Below are positions 22,741-34,321 of a stretch of 64,000 nucleotides of DNA, in pieces. Position 1 is the first letter of the stretch, and the number at the start of each line of letters is the position of its first letter. Source of the stretch: Sthenelais limicola (taxonomy: Eukaryota > Annelida > Polychaeta > Phyllodocida > Sigalionidae); contig OW804094.1 in assembly GCA_942159475.1 (NCBI GenBank), positions 8,563,555-8,627,554 of the forward strand. The letters are read 5' to 3'. Below the pieces are notes generated by a model that saw only the letters and a program-made list of their open reading frames with translations, was not told where the DNA came from and made no database searches. The position numbers and the translations under genes are program-made.

Positions 22741-23300
22741 TAGAGAGAACTTGTTAATAAATCATTTTGAACAAATCATTTTATCAGCCTGTGACTCATC
22801 TTCCCATAACACAGCACAACTGCTCTATTTTTCTCCTGAAAATACATCACAGTCTAATTCTAGTTTACATTCTAATGGTAACGTCATTAGAATATAGACT
22901 ACCTGGTCACTAAAAGCTTTCGTAGATTAAATTTGCATGAAAGCAAATGGATTGAGGTATAAATATCCTTCATGCTACCAATATGAAGCCTATATAGATG
23001 GAACCTAGCAAGGGGTAAGTCTGCACACTTGTTATTGACCGAGTTGTTATTGACAAGTGTACAGACTTCACCCGAGCTTTGTTCCATATTTATTACACCC
23101 CATTAATGGATAAAAAATATAATTAATTAAGAATAAAAGAAGTAATTTAAGTTTTTGGTGGACCTACTTGTTGTATGCCTCAAGGGTGACATAACTCACA
23201 TGTTATGCACCACTTTGACCAAGTGTGACATACAATGCTGAAGGTATAGGAAGCAACATCACAGGAGTGTAATAAAATATAGACTGTAGATTCATAAAAG

Positions 23301-23684
23301 TGTGCTGCGTTACAGGAAAACGAGTCATCATTTGCAAAAAATGATATTTTCCAAAGTGATTTATTTACAAGATCTGCTTATTGGAATTTTGAAGTACTGG
23401 TAGTCATATGAATCCATACACCAAGTTGCAGGGCAGTCTAATCAACATATCCTTGCATTTTGAAGATCATTTTCTGGAGTACATTTTAGTTCTTTACTGG
23501 AAAGCCAGAAATATTGCAAACCTTCTTTCAAAAATAAAAATATCAAACCAAAAGTAGAGGTACTTATTAGGTGTCCTACTGTTCACTATCATTAGAACCA
23601 GCTTGATCTCATCTTTTCAAATATGGTGATATCTCAAAATTTATTTTTGGCGACATGTGACTCATTTTCCTGAAACACATCACA
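23301..23684 (-). mobile_element. Family A MITE
   Basis: The left end is TGTGCTGCGTTACAGGAAAA and the right end is CATTTTCCTGAAACACATCA. The next family A copy starts two bases after it. Confidence 0.8.
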
Positions 23685-23686
23685 TT

Positions 23687-24096
23687 TGTGATGTGTTTTA
23701 GGGAAATGAGTCACAAGTCGCAAAAAAATGGATTTTGAGATATTATTATATTTGAAAAGATAAGATCAAGACGATTCCAATGATAGTAAACAGTCTGATA
23801 ATCTAATAAATATTTCTATATTTTAAGTTTGATATTTTTGTTTTTTGAAAAGAAACTTTGCACTATTTCTGGGGGGCAATAGCCAGTAAAGTAATTAAAT
23901 GTACTCAAGTAGATTACCATAGAAATACATGCATATATTTAATACACTGTCTTGAATTTTGGTACTTGTGTTCATGCTATAGACGGCGTTAAGCACCCAC
24001 AAAATGAAAACATTCGCAAAAAACATCTTGTGAATACCACACTTTGAAAAATAGGAATTTTGCGACTTATGACTCATTTTCCTGAAACACATCTCA
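23687..24096 (+). mobile_element. Family A MITE, adjacent to the previous one
   Basis: It runs from TGTGATGTGTTTTAGGGAAA to TTTTCCTGAAACACATCTCA. The two family A elements sit end to end, suggesting insertion into or beside a terminus. Confidence 0.8.
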
Positions 24097-24189
24097 TTTA
24101 GTAATAAAGAAGAAAGCGTGGGGCCATGTATAGGATCTACTCATGATGTTTTATTATTATTAAATGGAGGGAGTGAATCAAGTAAGATA

Positions 24190-24416
24190 GGAGAAAAATG
24201 TACAATTCACCTTCACCAATCCTCTCAAATAACCCACATTTAAGAAGATAATCCGGTTGAAAATAAAATTCAACATAACCAGACAGATTCATCGAATTAA
24301 TACAATACATAATACACTCAGATATACCTAATATTTATTTATTTTTCACTCTAATTTAACAACATTTATGAGATGTGTAGAACTGTAGATTGTGCATTTT
24401 CTGAAATGCTGACCCA
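24190..24416 (-). mobile_element. Family B MITE
   Basis: The left end is shortened (AGGAGAAAAATGTACAATTC). The right end is TGCATTTTCTGAAATGCTGA and then CCCA. Confidence 0.7.
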
Positions 24417-24644
24417 AGACGTAATCATAATGATGAAGCATAAGCTTATATTAAGAGTGTGTCGATAAATAAGATAGCACCATAATTATTTTGGATGTGA
24501 AATTGAATTAATCTTGGCTAATGAAATTGTTTCTATGCAAATAGAGTTTATTATACGAGCAAACACAGCACTCCTCCTCAAGTCGTTGCTACCATGCTAA
24601 TGACGTCACTCCAACATGACGTCACGCTGGATCCCATCCAACTT

Positions 24645-24810
24645 CCCAGCTAACAATTTTCCGTTTGTATTCACGTTGTGGCGACGTTATTTTCTATGTT
24701 TTGGTCGGTTGTAATTACGTAAATTTGTATGGAAGAAATAACGTGAATACAACGTAGAAATTGTTTTTTAAAAAAATTATTATTCTTTAACTTAAATTGT
24801 GTTAGCTGGG
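24645..24810. mobile_element. 166-bp MITE with CCCAGCTAACA ends
   Basis: The termini CCCAGCTAACA and TGTTAGCTGGG (with inner matches) are inverted. The interior carries repeated ACGTTATTT/AACGTGAATACAACGT motifs. CTT and TTA flank the ends, so a TTAA-like target is possible. Confidence 0.6.
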
Positions 24811-25173
24811 TTAGATAAGATGGTTACATGAGATACAGGAGATGTATCTATCAGGGTGCACTTGTTGACAACTGACTGTTGTCCATCCTAACAACTGACC
24901 AAGAGGTGGTTATGGTTAGGATTGTTGTTTTTAAATAGAGTTTGGAACCAATTTTGCAACCAAGTTTGCAAATAGAGTTTGGAACCAGTTATCCTTTGTA
25001 TCCCATGTCAATAAATGATGATCTAGGCGTATAAATACCCAAAATATTTTCTAGGTTAATATTATCTCAAAAGTTAGCCTGATGGAATAGTAGTCTAATA
25101 TTGATGTCATTATTTGCTAATTTGATCTTATATTACTCTGGTAGTTGTTATTATTTTCAATCTAACTTTATGT

Positions 25174-25429
25174 CATGTTTGATATATTTGTGTTTGAAAA
25201 AAAATGTTGCAATATTTCTGGGTGAACATTAAATGTATTCCATACATTGACCTTCAAAACGCAAGGATATATTTATTCACTGTCTGAAATTTGGTACATG
25301 TATTGATATAACTTAAGGCGCTAAACGCTCCAAAAATCAGAACATTCCTACCAAGAAATCTTGTAAATCAATGACTTTGAAAAATATATTTTGCTACTTG
25401 TGACTTATTTCCCTGAAAGACATTACATA
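25174..25429 (+). mobile_element. Family A MITE, right half
   Basis: The copy starts at GTTTGATATATTTGTGTTTG and ends TTTCCCTGAAAGACATTACA. The left half is missing. Confidence 0.65.
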
Positions 25430-25452
25430 TAATGGTTGTTTGTTGTGGATGG

Positions 25453-25697
25453 TGGGTCAGATCCTCGGAAAAGGTACAATTGGCAGCTCTATACATTTAG
25501 CATATATTCTGATATATTAGGCTGGAAAATGACGAATACCGACTATATGTGAGTATAATATATTTGGTTTTGTGTTGGTTAAATACATCAGTTTTACTAT
25601 GTTAAACTGTAGTTTGATCCTTATTTCTGTCTTAAATTTAGGGTTATTTGAAAAGATTGGTGAAGGCAAATTATACATTTTCTGAAAATCTGACCCA
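25453..25697 (+). mobile_element. Family B MITE
   Basis: This is a full copy from TGGGTCAGATCCTCGGAAAA to TTTTCTGAAAATCTGACCCA. Confidence 0.8.
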
Positions 25698-25699
25698 GG

Positions 25700-26280
25700 T
25701 AGTGGTGGTGGGTGGTGGTGTAGCTGTAGGTAAGTGATGATAACATCACTCATTCCATGTATGGGTCAAATCTTCAGAAACTGTACAATTCAACTTCGCA
25801 AATCTTCTCAAATCACCCAAATTCCAGACTAAAATAAAGTTCAAAATACAGTTCAACATCACCAAACAGATTGCTAGAATAAATGCAATGCTGAATATAC
25901 TCGAATGTACCTAATATTCACCAAGTTGCAGCCTAATTTAGCAGGATTTACTAAATGTATACAGCTGCCAATTGTACATTTTCTGACAATCTGACCCATG
26001 TACATGTACCTGCCCGTACATTACTCGTGTCCTGATTGTGATTAAACGAGCAGACGACATAAGGAAGCGTCGGCAGGCAATGACTGTTTGATGACGTCAC
26101 TGTGGGCCAGACGACAAATAGACAAACATGGATCAATGCAGGCTTTGGACGCCATCTTTGAACATGTGAATCCCAGTAAATAAGGCACTTGTATTGGTGC
26201 CAGTGTCATTAGTGTTTCTCTGACTAAGAGTGGATTTTCCTGTAATGATATAACTATAGACATCTTCATTGAAGTGTTTA
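25700..26280 (-). repeat. Segment duplicated in inverted orientation at 52,142-52,450
   Basis: Excluding the family B element at 25,762-25,998, the two flanks together match 52,142-52,450 on the opposite strand. Shared landmarks are the phrase for AATACAAGTGCCTTATTTAC, a GTCGTCTGCTCGTTTAATCA block and the GATAACATCACTCATTCC end. It is either a segmental duplication or a low-copy transposon. Confidence 0.7.
25762..25998 (-). mobile_element. Family B MITE with TGTA target duplication
   Basis: It runs from TGGGTCAAATCTTCAGAAAC to TTTTCTGACAATCTGACCCA. TGTA precedes and follows it. The duplicate of this region near 52,400 lacks the element. Confidence 0.85.
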
Positions 26281-26291
26281 AAAAGTGATTA

Positions 26292-26526
26292 TGGGTCGTA
26301 TCGTCAGAAAATGTACAATTTGCCTTCTACAATCCTCTCAAATGACCCACATTGAAAACGAAAATCAGGTTCTAAACACGGTTCAACATAATCAGAGAGA
26401 TTTATTGAATGAATACTATACAGAATGTACTCTTCTATACTCAGTATTTATCCTTTTTCACTGTAATTTAGCAGAATGTGAGAGATGTGTAGGACTGTCG
26501 ATTATGCATTTTCTGAAAATCTGAGG
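26292..26526 (-). mobile_element. Family B MITE
   Basis: The left end is TGGGTCGTATCGTCAGAAAA. The right end is ATTTTCTGAAAATCTGAGG with the last bases changed. Confidence 0.75.
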
Positions 26527-26538
26527 TGCGATTTGTGA

Positions 26539-26561
26539 TATATTATATATATATATATATA
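26539..26561. repeat. (TA)n microsatellite
   Basis: A run of alternating T and A lies between a family B and a family A fragment. Confidence 0.8.
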
Positions 26562-26565
26562 TCAT

Positions 26566-26693
26566 ATGTCTATAAAATGTAATGCTAAACCCTCTAAAAA
26601 TCAGAACATTTGACTAAAAAGATCTTGTGAATAAAAGACTTTGAAAAATATGTATTTTGCGAATTCAGACTCATTTCCCTGAAATACATCACA
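26566..26693 (+). mobile_element. Family A MITE, right fragment
   Basis: Only the last quarter is present, ending CATTTCCCTGAAATACATCA. It is the last family A or B repeat before the Polinton-like region. The next one is at 48,121. Confidence 0.65.
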
Positions 26694-27458
26694 ATTACAA
26701 CTTGGAAATTCAAGCTAAATCCAGACCTACAACATCCAATACCATGGTTTGTTTCATTTGAGTCGCCTTAAAATCAATCTCTACTCATAATAGGGGAGTT
26801 GCATAGCCGCCATTTTGAATCTTGATTCGCATGGAATTATGGGAGTAAAGGTACTGTATTCATTGGTTTTCATAGATCATCTATAAGTAGTGGTAATTAG
26901 CGCATTTGCGGCTCCCTCATGGGATTAACTCAGGAATCCTTTGTTTTTAGGAGAGGGGTGAGGTTTAACGCTGGAGGGGGCGGGGTTTAACGCGAGAGGG
27001 GTGAGCTTTAACCCTTTGTCTTTAATCCTCACCCCTCTCATAATCTACAGATCATATTTAGTGTAAGAGCATTATCATATTATGAAGATTAGGTAATGGG
27101 ATTGTAGGTGGGGGGTGACAGGGATTAACATGACACGATTAAGTAACATTATTCATAAAAAACATATGTATTGATTGATTACGTATGTTTTTATTTAATT
27201 CTAAGAGCATTAGGCTTACAAAATGTGACATTTGAATAGTCATGATGACATTTGAATAAGTGTCAAGAGCTATTATCCTTCTTTCTTAACATGAATTGGA
27301 CTAATAGACTTATCTAGTAATTGTTCTGTGACATGACTTGAACAACATAATCCGATAATACTGGATACACAATAGGTGTCAAGTGATTAAAGAGATGACA
27401 AGTCGATTATCTGGAGGAGATACATAATACACCTGCTAATGATTACATGCTTTACGAC
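26694..27458. other. Left flank of the Polinton-like element, boundary unresolved
   Basis: No gene is seen. A local hairpin (GAGAGGGGTGAGG near 26,950 with CCTCACCCCTCTC near 27,035) surrounds two TTTAACGC motifs. I looked here for a terminal inverted repeat matching 44.3-48.1 kb and found none by eye. Confidence 0.35.
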
Positions 27459-27466
27459 TATATAAG
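27459..27466 (+). promoter_or_regulatory. TATA box upstream of polB
   Basis: CTATATAAG lies about 225 bases before a strong donor-like site (27,683) and 755 bases before the polB ATG. It suggests transcription starting near 27,490. This is inferred from motif and spacing only. Confidence 0.45.
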
Positions 27467-27682
27467 ATAGGGGGTTTTCTTTCCAGAAACCATTAACTAC
27501 AATGAATAATAACGGATATTCAAGACGCGCACATACACACTTTTCGGTGGATCGCTGGACTGCAGAATGAGATTTTTCCTCTAGGAATATGCTATACATT
27601 CCGGAATACAATAACAAGTGGATTATATGCATATAGATTACAACGTTATCACCGATATTACAACATTACTTGAGATTATTGA

Positions 27683-28208
27683 GTAAGTACTTTAAGAGCG
27701 GATATACACACACCTACGTACACTAATCACCTACACTAACTTAACTACGCAAGACACACACACACACACACACTACTTCTATTCATTCTTAACATGCTAA
27801 ACAGTTTTGCTTGTTTTGTTTTGTTGTTTTTTACTTAACTTTATCATCCAGCATAAACATGCACCATAAAATACATAGTCCAGCTATGATTTTAACTTCA
27901 TATGTTTTAAGTGAGATAACACATACAGCATTATTACACAATATAACAAATACACACATCCATTTGTGTATGCATATATATAGCACCGCTTGAACACATT
28001 TTTCAATTGTGAATAGCACCGATGATTATATGCTCCAACGTTTTTAATCTTGATGGCTGGATTACTCTTTTTGACTTCCTAAGTACGTGGAATGTATTTC
28101 TCATGACTTGATTCTTCAGACAGTTTGTTTGCTTTATTCTGAAAAAAGAGAAATGTATAATTATAGTATATTATATTTTACCATTTGTGTTTTTTTTTGT
28201 TTTTTTAG
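27683..28208 (+). other. Possible 5' UTR intron of the polymerase gene
   Basis: A donor GTAAGT follows TTGA at 27,683. A long T tract followed by TTTTTTTAG ends at 28,208, nine bases before the polB ATG. A (CA)n run lies inside at 27,747-27,774. The pair of sites looks convincing but is not proven. Confidence 0.45.
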
Positions 28209-28217
28209 GAATAAAAG

Positions 28218-29870
28218 ATGGAACAGGAGGACAACCAGCATTTACCCTTTGGGTGTTATCACTGTCCTGCTCGTTTTTCTTCAAGAAAAGAATTAAATAA
28301 CCATAAGCAAGAATGTGTGCATTATCGAAAGGAACGCACATGCGCAAAATGCGGTGGATATTATAAAACACCATTCAGCAAAAGGAGACATGAGCTGAAA
28401 TGCGCTAAACCGTTATCACACAACACAGATTTACAAGTTTTGCCTTCCCACTCTTTTGACGACAGTCAACATTCACACGCATTACAGAATGTTACACATT
28501 CTCCCCCAATTCAATCGAGTGAACAACAGAAAGACCATTCTAATCTACTTCTAAATGCTTCTTCACCTACACGTGGTAAATTACAATGTCATGATTGCGA
28601 TGAATCATACCATAGTTGGGATAAATTATTTATTCATAGACGAGAAAAACATTCAAGTGCTCCACACCCAGATGATATTGACGACAACAGTTCGGACAAC
28701 AACAGTGAATATGAGCATTTGTTTCCATTTCCGTTTTCATCAAATGCAGCCCCATGGATGAATGACAAAGGAGAAGTTGTGGATTCCGAACTCCAATCTT
28801 TATACCTTTCGAACCAGACAATTATACTAGCAGGACATGAAAAAGGGCGTGTGAGAGGAGTATATAACTTTCCAGTGGATGATGTTATAGACCCGAGTTC
28901 TGTTTCTTCTTGTCTTAAAAAAGTCTACAACTATGAAACAGAAGCATTCAGGTTTAACATTTCTCTGGGTCTGATTTTAAAACACAAGGAGACACAAGAA
29001 ATGAGATATTTCACCCCATATCTCAATAACACGATTTTCAAGTTTCCGAGGACTGTATCGAATTCAAATCAACTGGGGAATGCTCTTGGTGCTTTAAACA
29101 ACATTGATTTTTACGAGTGGGCAAGACTCACAAGACCAAACACAAAATGGGATGTTATGTACATTTCCAATGTGAATATTTTTGTATACCGATCTTCATA
29201 TCGCATAGGTGCCCCAACATATTTGCCACAGTTTCTTGTTAACAAAAGATCTCTGAAACTTCTAAGGAAAAATAAGAAAGGTGTTGTTTACAAGGATAAT
29301 ATGTGTGTTTTTCGATGTTTGTTTCTACATTTAACGAAGAATAATGAAGATGTTCGGGAAAATGCAGTTAACCAATATTATAACACATATCGACAATATA
29401 CAAATGGGAAAGTTCCCCCATCCCCTAAATTGTTTGAAGGGATAGATTTGACAGACATAGACACATTTGAACGATGTTTTTCTGTAGGAGTTTACATTTT
29501 TTCGCTAAAGGAAGATAACTCCACAACCCTTATTAGGAAACCGTCTCCCGATATTTCATCGGTGATGTATCTAAATTTGCATGAAGGACATTTCAGCTAC
29601 ATAACAAACATTTCGGCATTTTCTCAGAAATATGTTTGTGAGATGTGCAATAGGCATTTTCCTATTCACAACAAACTTGTCTTGCACTCAGCTAAGTGTT
29701 TTAATAAAACTAAATTTAAATACCCAGGAAATGTGTACACTCCCCCATCCTCAATATTCGAACAACTTGAAGAAGTTGGGATATTTACGAATGTGCAGAA
29801 TAGACACTTTTCTTGGTTTTGTGTTTTTGATTTTGAAGCTATCTTAAATTCAAAGTTACAGAATACATGC
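28218..29870 (+). CDS. polB: Protein-primed DNA polymerase B, N-terminal part (broken gene)
   Basis: This is the N-terminal portion of the Polinton replicative polymerase. Three C2H2-type fingers are visible near residues 13-33, 42-62 and 122-145, and a further C-x2-C finger near 471-493. A module with an NMCVFRCLFLHL segment and a later HFSYI segment is typical of the N-terminal extension of animal Polinton polymerases. The first exonuclease motif appears near residue 538 as FDFEAIL, with the DxE metal ligands. The start ATG at 28,218 (AAAAGATGG) is the first Met after a probable splice acceptor. The frame ends because a transposon begins at 29,871 and its first three bases form the stop. 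The rest of the gene resumes at 34,821 in the same frame. As it stands it can yield only a truncated protein without polymerase activity. Confidence 0.85.
29868..29870. repeat. Target duplication TGC, left copy
   Basis: TGC here and at 34,818-34,820 flank the inserted transposon. The polymerase frame is consistent across the insertion when one TGC is counted. Confidence 0.75.
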
Positions 29871-30352
29871 TAGTCCAGCAGCCAATGGGCTATACCTTGC
29901 ATTGAGGTAAGGCAAAGATTTTATGATGGATTTTAGTCAATTAGGGTATGAGGATTCAGAATCTGCCAGTTGCCGGCTTGGCAATGTTGAGCAATTTTTG
30001 TTATTGCCGGTTGCTTAGCAACACCCGAAAATCAACAAATCGGCATGATAATGGCCATATGAATTGTCAAATGAAAAAATAAATTACTCCTACCCCCCCT
30101 AAATCAATGTCAGTGATGTCATTTCTGTCCATTGTTTTACCCCAGGTAGCTTATGTTGCCTAGCAACAGAGAATTCCCATGTTTTTTGCTTAGCAACCGC
30201 ATTATAACCTGTATGTTTCTTGTATTTTATTGGTCAATAACAGTTTTTATTGCTTTCATCATGTTCTTGGATCACTTCAGGTTCCCTCCTTTGGAAAATG
30301 TCAGTTTCCAGACTACCAGTAGAGTATGGTTACCTAGCAACATACATAAACA
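29871..30352 (+). repeat. Left terminal inverted repeat with X-box-like palindromes
   Basis: Four palindromic motifs of the form GTTGCYTAGCAAC occur at about 30,010-30,022, 30,155-30,167, 30,186-30,197 (half-degraded) and 30,329-30,341 (GTTACCTAGCAAC). They are mirrored in the right arm. They may be binding sites for the transposase or for host RFX-type factors, whose known site has this form. Confidence 0.75.
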
Positions 30353-31239
30353 ACAAACAATTCCTATGTCTCGGTAATATACTTTAGATCTCTTTTATTA
30401 CTTGAGTGGCAGGATTTTCCATAGACAGTTTTTCATTGGATTGACCATACAGATATATAGAAAGGGAGAAGGAGGTCTTCTAACTGACAATGGGAAACTT
30501 GGCCTGACAACCAGGGCTTTGGAGTCCTTGTGTGGGGCTTTTATATCATTAGAAGTCTGTATAGTAATACCCCAAGGTTTCTTTTGACATTAAAAATTTC
30601 CAAAATTGTTCTATTATCAGACATTGAAAAACTCAAAGATACACAAGTTAACAATATTGAGCTATCCAAAGTCTCCTACCAGGCAATTCTGTCGAGGAAT
30701 AAATTTCCTACATGATATTCGATATGAGGAAGAGTCTGTAGTATGCTTATGATAAAGAACTCTGCTACAAACACAACACAATAAACCTCATCAACAAGAA
30801 ATGTATTTACAATTTTCCCAGCCACACAATAACACAGGATAACACAGTTTTATATACACATCACTTTCCTTTCCCTCAATCACTCCCATTTGACAGGTTA
30901 CTTCTTTGATTTTTAAGAATGTTCATGCAACATTATTAAGCATTGTCATTGGGCAGTAGATCTTGAATGATGCTAATATATTAGCTGTCTGGTCAATGGG
31001 AGTATGGTTCAAAGTCCCTTGTGCAAGAACCTGGAAGATATATCATAAAAGTGTTCAGTACTATACTTCTGTATTGGTAATGCTCATGGTAAAATAGTAA
31101 AACACTGACAAATTAAGTCAGGATTATTTGGTTTGATCAGAATATCTTATGATGCTACTTGATGTATAATTATGCACATACATTTATGTATCAATTGATT
31201 TATATAAAAAATACTTAGTTCTTACATACCATGCAGTAA
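30353..31239. other. Transposon interior, non-coding side
   Basis: No gene was recognised here. Short + frames at 30,402-30,715 lack any recognisable feature. This region would be the 3' side of the minus-strand gene. Confidence 0.4.
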
Positions 31240-33198
31240 TCAGTTGCTACTTTCATCATCATCATCGTTTTCATCATCAGCAGCACCTTCTCTACTTGTA
31301 TTTGTATGAGGATTGCAGCAGTTTTCAGTCATGTGACATTTACAGAAGGTTGTACATGACAGTCCAGCCTCCCTGCAAGAACATCTATTCTTGGAACATG
31401 GCTCATTAGAGCTGCATGAGCAGGCAACAGTTTTCATCAGTTCAGGTGGAGCAACTTCCAGGACTCCAGAGCATGGGACTGGAATCCCTGACTTGATTCC
31501 CCATCCATATTCTGATATGTTGATAGTGGGAGGGCCAGACTGGTCTGCCGATTTCCACAACATGGTTTGCAGGTGTGCTCTTTTTATGTGCTGTTCCTGG
31601 CTGATGTCCTCCATCCTTTTCACAGCTTCATAGAATGGAATACCATCATGATCATGGATGACTGGCGGCAGTGGATTCTTTTTACCTTGATGGTGCTGAA
31701 GGGTATTCTCACATAAGTCATTGAGCTTGATTCTTGTCATATCAGATTTACGGACTCTTGGTATAATGGGTCTTACTTTCTCGGCTGTTTCATCTTCATC
31801 TGCACTTAGAAATGAATGCTGCATCACCTCTGTGACTAGGGCATGGGTTCCTCTACAGCCATTTGGTGTAAAGATGTTCAGATCATAGTTATCTATCCAA
31901 GAAGAGAGTGTCCCTTGATTTTTCTCAAAGCCCTGAGTTGAGTATGGCTGATTTCCAGTGTGAATAGCTGCTGAGGTTCTGAAGCGAAGGACCTCATCAT
32001 ATGTTGCAGTGAACCCATACTCATGTAATAGTGTCACTAGCTCCTTTGATCCATGTCTATGGTGTATTTTCACAGCTAATCCCAGGGTGGTTTGGTTCCA
32101 TGACTTAGTTATTTGTGCTTGGATGGCTTGTGCAATTGAAGTTGAAATTTTAGTCACCTCTCCATTAGATACCAAGGTTGATATCAATGCTAGTAGTGTT
32201 TGGCTTGTACTGTTTACAGTTTTGGTCCTTGAGAATTGGCTCATGTCATAGTCCTGCTGTTTAGGGATATCTTTGGTTTCAGAGGTAATCTTTTTATTTA
32301 GCTCTTTTATCATGAATGAATCTTGAGAATCATCTACTTTGACAAGTTTCAGGTATTTTGGTAAATGATCTTTGAAGCATAGCAGACTTGCACATCCACT
32401 TATGTCCAATTTGATCAGATTATCACCACAGCGAGTTTGCACTTCTGAAATAAGTTCTCTTCGCCTCATCATATTACTTTCTTTACATGACCCGATGTAT
32501 GTCTCATGTATTTCCACTGAGGTCCAGATACGGGTGGGATCACTTTCCATCAGCTCAATAACTCTTTTAACACTTTTCCTTGATATATCTTGCTCATCCT
32601 CTAATGTATTTGCTGCTTTGATATTACGTGGAGTCATGAAGTTCTTATAACAGTCTCTGTGATATCTTGCATCTGCAGCATGCAAATCACTCGGTGCTCC
32701 CAGAACACGTAGCTGCACCGCATATGCATGTTCATCTCCTCGTTCTTTACATGCTTTCAGGACAACTGATTTCATGTCATCCATGCCATTTCTGTCAGCT
32801 GTTCTACATAAGCTAAATTCTCTCCATCTCGAAGGATTTTTTTTGTTCTTCATTAGACATTCTTCACCACAGAAAATGCAATGACACTGGAAGTCGAATT
32901 GACACAGTTCTGACCTCCTCCTTGTTGTTGGTGGCTCGCTATGTGATCTTTTTTCCCCCCGCTTACGTTTTGTAACTGAACGTTGAATGTGTTCATTAGA
33001 GATGTAAGATGACATACATTCCTTATGGTATTCTATCACTATGTCGTCTCTTTCATCTAATTTTTGTTTCATCACCTGAAGCAGTCCATCTCCCCTGTCT
33101 TTGCTGGCTTTTTTAATGCTAGCAATTCCTATGGGGCCTGCTTCTGTGAGTCTACCAATTCGTTTACAACCAGGAAATATGCAGCCAGTCTGTTCCAT
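31240..33198 (-). CDS. CXC-domain protein of the inserted transposon, candidate transposase
   Basis: An uninterrupted frame of 652 codons is the only long gene between the two TIRs. The N-terminal third is rich in zinc-ligand patterns: GCIFPGCKR with EYHKECMSSY, then CHCIFCGEEC, then ARYHRDCYKNF. A basic stretch TKRKRGEKRSH may be a nuclear signal. Around residue 430 lies WIDNYDLNIFTPNGCRGTH, an Asp-rich block that could hold a catalytic acid. Near residues 590-630 a cysteine-dense CXC (tesmin/TSO1-type) module (ACSCSSNEPCSKNRCSC) resembles DNA-binding CXC domains. The tail is acidic (DDENDDDDESSN). From memory, proteins with this general layout are common in aquatic invertebrate genomes and are suspected to be mobile. 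Its position between matched TIRs supports a transposase role, but I cannot place it in a known DDE superfamily. It could instead be an accessory protein. Confidence 0.7.
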   Translation of the reverse strand: MEQTGCIFPGCKRIGRLTEAGPIGIASIKKASKDRGDGLLQVMKQKLDERDDIVIEYHKECMSSYISNEHIQRSVTKRKRGEKRSHSEPPTTRRRSELCQFDFQCHCIFCGEECLMKNKKNPSRWREFSLCRTADRNGMDDMKSVVLKACKERGDEHAYAVQLRVLGAPSDLHAADARYHRDCYKNFMTPRNIKAANTLEDEQDISRKSVKRVIELMESDPTRIWTSVEIHETYIGSCKESNMMRRRELISEVQTRCGDNLIKLDISGCASLLCFKDHLPKYLKLVKVDDSQDSFMIKELNKKITSETKDIPKQQDYDMSQFSRTKTVNSTSQTLLALISTLVSNGEVTKISTSIAQAIQAQITKSWNQTTLGLAVKIHHRHGSKELVTLLHEYGFTATYDEVLRFRTSAAIHTGNQPYSTQGFEKNQGTLSSWIDNYDLNIFTPNGCRGTHALVTEVMQHSFLSADEDETAEKVRPIIPRVRKSDMTRIKLNDLCENTLQHHQGKKNPLPPVIHDHDGIPFYEAVKRMEDISQEQHIKRAHLQTMLWKSADQSGPPTINISEYGWGIKSGIPVPCSGVLEVAPPELMKTVACSCSSNEPCSKNRCSCREAGLSCTTFCKCHMTENCCNPHTNTSREGAADDENDDDDESSN

Positions 33199-34321
33199 GA
33201 TGATGGTGTACCCCTGTTATAGGATTGAGAAAAAAATATTAGGAGGATGCCACAGCCCATCAGGAGATTGGGTGAACATGGGAGAAGGGAGGACATGACA
33301 GGAGGACACCCATTGACTGTCAGGAGGATGGGGGAGGGCGGGGGGGCAATGTGGAAGGTTATACATATAAGGTGGGAAAGCACCAACAGCCCAAAAACCA
33401 ATGCTGGCTGGGGTGGGTATGGTACAGAGATGCTTGGACACATGTGGAGGGGCAATGCATAGGGCACTTCAATACTGGGACAAAGGCGGAGAGGCTGGAT
33501 GAGCCAGGAAGAGTGGGAAGGAGAAAATAGATGCTTTGTACATGATATGTTAAGGGTACAGGTAACCATAACAACATCGGAATGTTTCACTGTTATCATG
33601 ATTTTGAATGAGCTTATGAGTTTGGGAATATTGACCCATATTTATTCACCTATGCTCAGGAACTAATGTTTAACTAACTACGTAATTGCAATGGTGAATG
33701 TATTGACAAGTTACCCTATTATCGACCAAATGACATGCAAAAATTAAAAATGCATCATAAATCCGTTATTCAAATCATCAAGTTCATGTTTTTATGAAGT
33801 TCATGATCACAACATGCTAACAGTTAGTATTAGATAAAATTGAGTGTTACAATCGAATATCTTAGTTTTAGTAAGTTTTTTAAGGATACTGACCTATCAA
33901 CCTTCAGCAGCTCTTGAGTTCCTGGATCCTATCTGTTGCTAAGAACAATCTTAAGTAATGCCCCCTTGTGGGCACCTCCGGTACTAGTTAAGTGGAGCCA
34001 TCAGTCAGAATTTTGAATACAACATTTCAAACTGCTGTCAAATTGTAGCTCTTCAAGTTAGAGCTTTGAAATTTTTACCCACGATTTGACCACCAATGAA
34101 CTCTAGTCTCATTATAATGTATACACATTTACCTGCTTTTAAGAATGTTTCCATGGCAACAGGTTGTATAGACTTTATATACACAGTCACCATATTAGAG
34201 TCCATGCCAGATTGCACATCACCTCATCAATCAATTAAAGATATTTACAATGAACAACAGTAGACATTAGAACTATTCTACCACTGTGACTGTATAAACC
34301 AAACAATGTAACATAACAGAT
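33199..34321. other. Transposon interior upstream of its gene
   Basis: This would hold the promoter and 5' leader of the minus-strand gene. G-rich imperfect repeats (GGAGGACA-type) lie at 33,275-33,345. Frames on the minus strand at 33,129-33,599 are low-complexity and are not called. Confidence 0.4.

Noticed and set aside
27387..27632. 81-codon minus-strand frame as a missing exon of the LRR gene
   Set aside because: It has no matching splice sites or reading phase, and its composition is not membrane-tail-like.
33129..33599. Pro/Ser-rich 156-codon minus-strand frame inside the transposon
   Set aside because: It is low-complexity, overlaps the true 652-codon gene start and has an overlapping rival frame of the same kind.
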